Shown: positions 15,501-18,664 of the stretch, one piece after another
Position numbering within the stretch: position 1 is the first letter of the stretch
Layout of the letters: every line of letters starts with the position of its first letter
Assembly: GCA_039807745.1 (NCBI GenBank)
Contig: JBDHRV010000064.1
Location: 1-18,664 of the forward strand
DNA: 18,664 nt
Direction of reading: 5' to 3'
DNA from: JAEUMW01 sp039807745
GTDB taxonomy: Bacteria > Pseudomonadota > Gammaproteobacteria > Burkholderiales > JAEUMW01
Translations under genes and position numbers: made by a program
The notes under the pieces: generated by a model
What the model saw: the letters and a program-made list of their open reading frames with translations, nothing else
What the model was told of the DNA's origin: nothing
Databases searched by the model: none

Positions 15501-17836
15501 TCTCCGACAGCCAAGGCGCAACGGCTACGGCGGCGGTGACCGTGACCGTCACCGGCCTCGACGACGCGGGCCCCAATCGGATTGTTGCGGAAAACCAGCT
15601 GCCGGGGACGCCGCAAAGCGTATGGGGCATCAACGGGCCGACGACCGCGATCGAAGGTTTCGCGACCGACATCAGCGTCGACCAGGGCCAGCGAATCGAC
15701 TTCAAGGTCAACACCGTCGCGTCCGACTATCGCATCGACATCTACCGGATGGGCTATTACCAGGGGAATGGGGCGCGCTATATCACGTCGATAGAACCCT
15801 CCGCCTTCCCCAACCAGCCGGCGCCTTTACGCGACACCTCCACCGGCCTGGCCGACGCCGGAAACTGGAGCGTCACCGCGTCCTGGAACGTCCCGACCGA
15901 CGCCGTCTCCGGTGTCTACATCGGGCATCTCGTAAGAGAGGACGGCACGCTCGGCGAGAACCACATGTACTTCGTGGTGCGCGACGACGACGGGCGCTCG
16001 GATCTGTTGGTCCAGACCGCCGACGCGACCTGGCAAGCGTACAACCTGTGGGGCGGCGAGAACTTCTACACCGGAACCCCGTCGTCGCCGACCCAGGCGA
16101 AGAAGGTGAGCTACAACCGGCCGTTCGGCACCGCGACCAACTCCGTCAACGCCCCGCTTTTCGATGCCGAGTATCCGATGATCCGCTGGCTCGAAGCCAA
16201 CGGCTACAACGCGAGCTACACCACGAACGTCGATACCGAGCGTCGGGGACAGGAACTGCTCGAGCACAAGGCGTTCGTGTCGATGGGCCACGACGAATAC
16301 TGGTCCAACCAGCAACGGGTCAATGTCGAGGCCGCACGCGATGCCGGCGTCGATCTCGCCTTCTTCTCCGGCAACGAGGTGTACTGGAAGACGCGGTGGG
16401 AAAACAGCATCGATGGATCGGGCACCCCGAATCGAACGCTCGTCAGCTACAAGGAAACCTGGTCGAACGCCAAGGTCGACCCCAATCCGGCCTGGACGGG
16501 AACATGGCGCGACCCGCGCTTCAGCCCACCTGCCGACGGAGGCCGCCCGGAAAACCGATTGACCGGGACGATCTTCCAGGTCGATTCCTATCGAACGGAT
16601 ACGATCGAGGTGCCGGCGGCTGATGGCAAGATGCGCTTCTGGCGCAACACCAGCATCGCCAATCTCGGTGCCGGTCAGACCGCGACCTTGAACCCGAATG
16701 TTCTAGGCTACGAATGGGACGAGGACCGGGACAACGGCTTCCGGCCGCCCGGCGCGATCAAGCTTTCCACGACGACGCTGGGTGTCTCACAGTATCTGCT
16801 CGACTACGGCAACAGCACGGGACCTGCGACGGCGACGCACAATCTGACCCTGTACAAGGCGCCGAGCGGGGCGCTCGTCTTCGGGGCCGGCACGACCCGC
16901 TGGTCGTGGGGGTTGGACAGCGAACACATCAACGAAACGTCTACGCCCGATCCGCGCATGCAGCAGGCCACCGTCAACCTGTTCGCGGACATGGGCATCC
17001 AGCCTGGCTCGCTGCAGGCTGGACTGGTGCCGACGAGCGCATCGACCGACGCCGTCGCGCCGGTCTCGTCGATCACGACGCCGAGCGGTGGCAGTTCCTT
17101 CCCGGTCGGCCAGACCGTCACCATCACCGGAACCGCGTCCGACACCGGCGGGCGAGTCGGCGGCGTCGAAGTCTCCGTCGACAATGGTACGAGCTGGCAC
17201 CCGGCCTCCGGTCGGGAGAACTGGTCCTATTCGTGGCGGCCGACGACCCCCGGATCGGCCGTCATCAAGTCGCGAGCGACCGACGACAGCCTCAACATGC
17301 AGGTTCCCGGTGCTGGCGTCACGGTCAACGTGCAGGCTGCGACCGGACCGTGGAGCCTCTTTGGCACTACTGCCGTTCCGACGCAGATCAACGTGAACGA
17401 TCCAAATCCGGTAGAGCTTGGCGTCAAGTTCAGGTCGGATATCGATGCCTCGATCACGTCCCTGCGCTTCTACAAGGGTTCACAAGACACGGGAACACAC
17501 GTCGGCAGCATCTGGACGGCGACCGGTACCAGGCTCGCCAGCGCGACTTTCACGAACGAGACGGCGAGCGGCTGGCAGCAGGTCGACTTCGCTACGCCGG
17601 TCGCGGTGCAGGCAGGTCAGACCTACGTCGCGTCCTACCACACCCCGACCGGATTCTATTCGGCGGACGTCGGTTATTTCTCCACCCAGGGCGTCGACGT
17701 GGGACCGCTGCATGCGCCGGCGAGTCCGCTGGTCTCGGGAGGTAATGGCGTGTATGCGTATGGCGCGAGCGCGTTTCCGACCAATACCTGGAACGGATCG
17801 AACTACTGGGTCGATGTTGTCATGGCCAATGCCTAG
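9569..17836 (+). CDS. Giant RTX exoprotein with two DMFase-like/DUF4082 modules
   Basis: The protein has 2755 residues and no Sec-type signal peptide. Order: N-terminal region (1-205) with SLLPTTMILDAG (41-52), similar to the LEPRxLLDA motif of large T1SS substrates; RTX block 1 (206-250); Big_9-like Ig domain (305-409); RTX-type block 2 (about 532-853); Big_9 (864-960); module A (961-1698): N,N-dimethylformamidase large-subunit-like domain (DMFA2 type), Ig-like domain, DUF4082; three Big_9 domains (1704-1797, 1798-1896, 1897-2000); module B (2004-2752) with the same three parts. It ends at DUF4082 with no extra tail. RTX repeats bind calcium and fold outside the cell, which fits export by the adjacent T1SS. 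The enzymatic role is inferred from domain similarity only; surface or extracellular hydrolase, adhesin or carbohydrate-binding roles are all possible. Confidence 0.92.
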   Translation: MRISYPTKRGAPWGDLKREFDQRIPCAKDAIADSGLLDFRSLLPTTMILDAGMAMGLVSPVARHGGAAPYAHGLAIERDGNATAAPVEEELNAGLGVSTSAASTDEAVAFPNAAYNPSVALTGLTTNSAEALVVPAVSAPSAPVEQDAVGGGLSVATSLELAYEDPGSLSDDGTQASPLAVTDPAREIRAPREKLAGSPRGDRIVGGPGRNEIDGREGNDELVGGASDDVFIGGAGDDVLDGGAGADIARYRGSVLEYDISRISSTQARIRHARFRPGQNDGNDLARNVKRLDFKDRKVFLDGSNNAPQAQADEGLSVVDGRSLTIPFSRLLGNDVDFDGDRLTITQVKGKPADSARIVGNSVVFTPPVGIQWALADFSSYETTFLYTVSDGKGGTATASAAVTINRPRDLRGLRTGPADISQDGAGGPGESPGAIFTKVSGQSVAGTGADDLILVPSSGAMTGGTVDGAGGVDELRFTNVGTAQTLTLGSTLTNVEQVVIGTGSGPIADTSGTTANNVNASGVGYGLLMTGNAGANTLTGTAFGDQIDGGIGVDRMVGGAGSDTYSVDNTGDIVTESSSTGGTDTVFASVSYTLPARVENLTLTGTGNINGTGNSLANTLVGNAGNNTLSGSGGTDTLDGGLGADSMAGGTGNDTYVVDNVDDVVTEASGAGTDTVRSSLAYTLGSNVEHLVLTGTDHIAGTGNTLNNTITGNAGNNALDGGSGTDTMIGGAGDDSYFISVATDVVTENAGEGTDTVNAGVTYTLGANIENLVLTGTANLNGTGNALDNLLTGNAGNNLLDGLTGVDTARFSGARANYSVATEAGGGFLVTDLRTGAPDGADTVRNVELLQFADVTEPPGGPNQPPVANNDSGFVTPLNTPLTIAAATLLANDTDANGNPLTVSAVSNPSNGTVVLNAGNVVFTPTSGYGGPASFTYTASDGQATSNSATVSLTVSAANEIVLENAKPGNPKTEWDVTNYDTRIEGYAAQFSVNKGEDVQFKIKSDAAYQIDIYRLGYYAGDGARKVATIGSLPISSQPNPVTDASTGLVDAGNWSVSATWAMPADAVSGVYVAKLVRNGGGANHIPFVVRDDTGNSDLLFQTADTTWQAYNDWGGNSLYSGSPAGRAYKVSYNRPMNTRFGSAPGQPEDFLFDSEYPTIRFLEANGYDVSYFSGIDSDRRGTEIQEHDIFLSVGHDEYWSAGQRANVEAARDAGVDLAFFSGNEVFWKTRWEDNYATLVSYKETHPTGIDDPEAPATGTWRDPRFGTDAGRPENSLTGQIFMVNDGSDPPTRITVPAEDGQLRFWRNTGLGSSSTQLTSDILSYEWDEDLDNGSRPAGLIRLSSTTDPSTSYLQDHGSTYGTAPATHSLTMYRAPSGALVFGAGTTQWGWGLDAVHDGSSPIDSRIRQATVNLFADMGVQPTTLISGLTAATASTDTTRPTSTITSPTGGSTLQPGTPVTITGTASDVGGRVGGMEVSTDGGTTWRRAEGRSNWSYSWTPTVNGSFNIKSRAADDSLNLETPGAGVNVTVGSGGGGSGTFSLWSASTTPAVVTDPDAAPIEVGVKFVPGQAGQITGIRFYKGPQNLGTHIGNLWTSTGTQLATATFTNETASGWQQVNFTNPVAVTAGTTYVASYFAPQGKYSVNENYFNSAYTNGPLTAPATGTSGGNGVYRYNATSAFPNSTFAASNYWVDVVFQTGPVNQPPIANPDTRSTNEDTALTLAATDLTSNDTDPENNPLSITAVGGATNGAVVLNGSNVTFTPAANYNGPAVFTYTLSDGNSTATGNVSVTVNPVNDPPVAVNDSGFTTPFQTVLNIPTSTLLGNDTDADNDTLTVESVQGAVNGTVTPPGQTGNVVFTPNPGYSGPASFTYTIKDPSNAQATATVSLTVGASGNQPPNAVADSATTNEDSPVTISVLANDTDPDGHPLTVTLLNLTGTQGSATINANNTITYNPGAAFQSLDAGQQGTDTFTYTVSDSQGATATAAVTVTVTGLDDAGPNRIVAENQLPGTPQSVWGINGPTTAIEGFATDISVDQGQRIDFKVNTVASDYRIDIYRMGYYQGNGARYITSIEPSAFPNQPAPLRDTSTGLADAGNWSVTASWNVPTDAVSGVYIGHLVREDGTLGENHMYFVVRDDDGRSDLLVQTADATWQAYNLWGGENFYTGTPSSPTQAKKVSYNRPFGTATNSVNAPLFDAEYPMIRWLEANGYNASYTTNVDTERRGQELLEHKAFVSMGHDEYWSNQQRVNVEAARDAGVDLAFFSGNEVYWKTRWENSIDGSGTPNRTLVSYKETWSNAKVDPNPAWTGTWRDPRFSPPADGGRPENRLTGTIFQVDSYRTDTIEVPAADGKMRFWRNTSIANLGAGQTATLNPNVLGYEWDEDRDNGFRPPGAIKLSTTTLGVSQYLLDYGNSTGPATATHNLTLYKAPSGALVFGAGTTRWSWGLDSEHINETSTPDPRMQQATVNLFADMGIQPGSLQAGLVPTSASTDAVAPVSSITTPSGGSSFPVGQTVTITGTASDTGGRVGGVEVSVDNGTSWHPASGRENWSYSWRPTTPGSAVIKSRATDDSLNMQVPGAGVTVNVQAATGPWSLFGTTAVPTQINVNDPNPVELGVKFRSDIDASITSLRFYKGSQDTGTHVGSIWTATGTRLASATFTNETASGWQQVDFATPVAVQAGQTYVASYHTPTGFYSADVGYFSTQGVDVGPLHAPASPLVSGGNGVYAYGASAFPTNTWNGSNYWVDVVMANA
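10184..10477 (+). repeat. RTX block 1 with trailing cap
   Basis: Residues 206-250 of the giant protein contain successive nonapeptide-type repeats, for example GGPGRNEIDGREGNDELVGG and then IGGAGDDVLDGGAGAD. These match the GGxGxDxUx calcium-binding consensus, with degenerate units among them. They lead into YRGSVLEYDISR and end at NDLARNVKRLDFKDRKVFLD, which is the usual cap that follows RTX arrays. The block is close to the N-terminus, unlike most RTX proteins. Confidence 0.85.
11162..12130 (+). repeat. Long-period RTX-type repeats (units of 91, 90, 81 residues and a partial)
   Basis: Units start at GNAGANT (11162), GNAGNNT (11435), GNAGNNA (11705) and GNAGNNL (11948), giving spacings of 273, 270 and 243 bases. 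Each full unit carries a GGxGxD element, then VDNxxDxVTE or a variant, GTDTV, a Tyr-Thr-Leu strand, NVExLxLTGT or a variant, and GTGNxLxN. The last unit diverges into FSGARANYSVATE and the cap DTVRNVELLQFADV. This is a common arrangement in T1SS cargo and probably forms stacked calcium-dependent beta rolls. Confidence 0.88.
12158..12448 (+). repeat. Big_9-like Ig domain before module A
   Basis: Residues 864-960 of the giant protein read NQPPVANNDSGFVTPLNT, then LLANDTDANGNPLTV, then GNVVFTPTSGYGGPASFTYT, the standard pattern of the Big_9 bacterial Ig-like family. It is most like the fourth copy (from 14960), sharing DSGF, LL.NDTDA, NVVFTP and PASFTYT. A related copy at 10481-10796 sits between the two RTX blocks. 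These domains act as spacers in large surface proteins. Confidence 0.85.
12449..14662 (+). repeat. Module A: DMFase-like domain, Ig-like domain, DUF4082
   Basis: Residues 961-1698. The first part (to about 1428) matches the DMFA2-type C-terminal region of N,N-dimethylformamidase large subunits, with IDIYRLGYYAGDGARKV, SDLLFQTADTTWQAYNDWGG, VGHDEYWS (HDEY at 1197-1200) and FSGNEVFWKTRW (NEVF at 1225-1228), then RFWRN and SYEWDEDLDNG. An Ig-like domain (about 1438-1536) has TRPTSTITSPTGGS and VTITGTASD. DUF4082 (about 1541-1698) has ITGIRFYKGPQNLGTHIGNLW, ASGWQQVNF and a final NYWVDVVF. Residue numbers come from frame arithmetic. Catalysis is not shown. Confidence 0.85.
14678..15571 (+). repeat. 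Three tandem Big_9-like Ig domains between modules
   Basis: The domains begin at NQPPIANPDTRSTNEDT (14678), NDPPVAVNDSGFTTPFQ (14960) and NQPPNAVADSATTNEDS (15257). Each has an NDTD motif and a TFTYT or VFTYT strand near the end. Spacings of about 282 and 297 bases correspond to 94 and 99 residues. The first and third share TNEDT/S, while the middle one resembles the Ig domain before module A. They probably form a rigid spacer between the two large modules. Confidence 0.88.
15578..17824 (+). repeat. Module B: second DMFase-like/Ig-like/DUF4082 copy
   Basis: Residues 2004-2752 repeat module A part for part, roughly 60 percent identical by eye in the conserved core. Matching landmarks are IDIYRMGYYQGNGARYI, TADATWQAYNLWGG, MGHDEYWS (HDEY at 2241-2244), FSGNEVYWKTRW (NEVY at 2269-2272), FWRN, GYEWDEDRDNG, VTITGTASDTGGRVGG and ASGWQQVDF. 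The copy differs by an insert (IDGSGTPNR) after TRWENS and a different Ser/Thr-rich loop. It is separated from module A by three Ig domains, so this is an old internal duplication rather than a recent one. Confidence 0.88.
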
Positions 17837-17861
17837 AGGCGAGGCGCGGCCGGCAGTGTCC

Positions 17862-18664
17862 TTAGTCGCCCAGCGCCGAACGGATCAGGGCGCAAGTCGC
17901 CGGCAGGCCGGCGGATTCGATCGCAAAGCACGGCACCGTTTCGGCGATGCGGACCGCCGCGTCGAGGCCTCGGTTGGCATGCGACAAGGCGTTGAGGGCC
18001 GTCAGGTAAAGGCGCGCGCCCGCTTCCGCGGGACTGATCCTGCGCAGTTCAGGCTGATCGAGTTCGGGACGGTACTTCAGAAGAAATACCCCGCCCAGCG
18101 GCCGCGCGTCGGTGGTCACCTCGGCCGGCAGCGCGCTGACCGGCACGTGGAGAGTTCGACCCAGGTCTATCGTTTCCGCCGGCAGCGGATAATCGGGAGG
18201 CCGCTGCTTCAGACATAGCGCGTGAGGGTATGGATGTACCCGCATCGACTCGAGATCGATGGCGCTCAACTCGTCGCTGAGATAGCGGAAGCCGTGGTGG
18301 AGGAGCGCCCAAGCGGTGGTGGACTTGCCGCTGCCCGAGTCCGCGGCAAGCAGGTACGCCTTGCCTTCCCATTCGAGTGCCGCTGCGTGCACAAAATAGA
18401 GGTCGGGTCTCCTCTTCTGCACTTCGACGGTGATGTCCTTCTCCAACAGGAAGAGCAGTTCGTCGGGGTCTGCCCAAGGAATGCAACGGGAATGTTGACC
18501 AGCGCAAAGTAGAGACGTCGTGGACCCGCCTTCGATCAGATAATCCAGTCTGGGCGACGGCGCCGTGTTTGCCGCCATTGCTGCGAACTTAGCCGCTATG
18601 AGTCCGAATAACTCGGGCTCCGCGCACACCACCCGAACGCATTCACCTGCGACCCAGAACGAGA
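17862..18664 (-). CDS. HPr-kinase-like P-loop protein, 5' end beyond window
   Basis: The frame stays open to the right edge, so the gene is partial; a GTG at 18632 is a possible but unproven start, and the upstream codons (FWVAGECVRV) look like a continuing coding strand. Counting from that GTG, FVHAAALEWEG (80-90) leads to the P-loop ADSGSGKST (97-105), then HHGFRYLSDELSAIDLE (112-128). This matches the HprK-related kinases that cluster with PqqD-like and asparagine-synthase-like genes in modification loci; they share the HPr kinase fold but phosphorylate other, mostly unknown, targets. The C-terminal part contains LPAEVTTDARPLGGVFLLKY. It converges on the giant gene with a 25-base gap. No PqqD-like neighbour is visible here, so the context is unresolved. 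Confidence 0.8.
   Translation of the reverse strand, partial: SFWVAGECVRVVCAEPELFGLIAAKFAAMAANTAPSPRLDYLIEGGSTTSLLCAGQHSRCIPWADPDELLFLLEKDITVEVQKRRPDLYFVHAAALEWEGKAYLLAADSGSGKSTTAWALLHHGFRYLSDELSAIDLESMRVHPYPHALCLKQRPPDYPLPAETIDLGRTLHVPVSALPAEVTTDARPLGGVFLLKYRPELDQPELRRISPAEAGARLYLTALNALSHANRGLDAAVRIAETVPCFAIESAGLPATCALIRSALGD

Overview
The window is GC-rich and gene-dense, with tightly packed Gram-negative export genes. The type II secretion (T2SS) pseudopilin operon together with an HlyB/HlyD type I secretion (T1SS) pair points to a proteobacterium. A betaproteobacterium is my best guess from gene content and composition, but I see no rRNA or marker gene to settle it. No tRNA, rRNA, CRISPR array, IS element or phage gene was seen.

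Layout. (1) Positions 1-4720, minus strand: a compact T2SS operon read right to left as gspG-gspH-gspI-gspJ-gspK-gspL-gspM, then a partial gspC- or gspN-like gene cut by the left edge. Most genes touch or overlap. gspD, gspE and gspF are not in the window. (2) Positions 4865-9006, minus strand: a T1SS cassette made of a 98-residue protein of unknown function, an HlyB-type ABC exporter with a degenerate (non-catalytic) C39 domain, and an HlyD-type membrane fusion protein. An inverted repeat follows the small gene and another follows hlyD. No TolC-like outer-membrane gene is present. (3) Positions 9007-9568: a divergent intergenic region with a plausible minus-strand promoter and a long leader for the gene to the right. 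(4) Positions 9569-17836, plus strand: one giant gene (2755 codons) for a modular RTX-type exoprotein. It contains GGxGxD-type calcium-binding repeats, five Big_9-like Ig-fold domains, and two copies of a large module made of an N,N-dimethylformamidase large-subunit-like domain, an Ig-like domain and a DUF4082 domain. (5) Positions 17862-18664, minus strand: the 3' part of an HPr-kinase-like P-loop protein, convergent with the giant gene and running off the right edge.

How they fit. The T1SS pair and the giant gene are divergent neighbours, and RTX repeats are the hallmark of T1SS cargo. I infer that the giant protein is the dedicated substrate of this exporter and that the 98-residue protein is an accessory factor. 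The most interesting points are the duplicated amidohydrolase-like module inside a secreted RTX protein, with a Tyr/Phe difference between copies in a conserved motif, RTX repeats placed in the N-terminal third while the C-terminus ends directly in DUF4082, and the uncharacterised small protein sharing the divergent control region.
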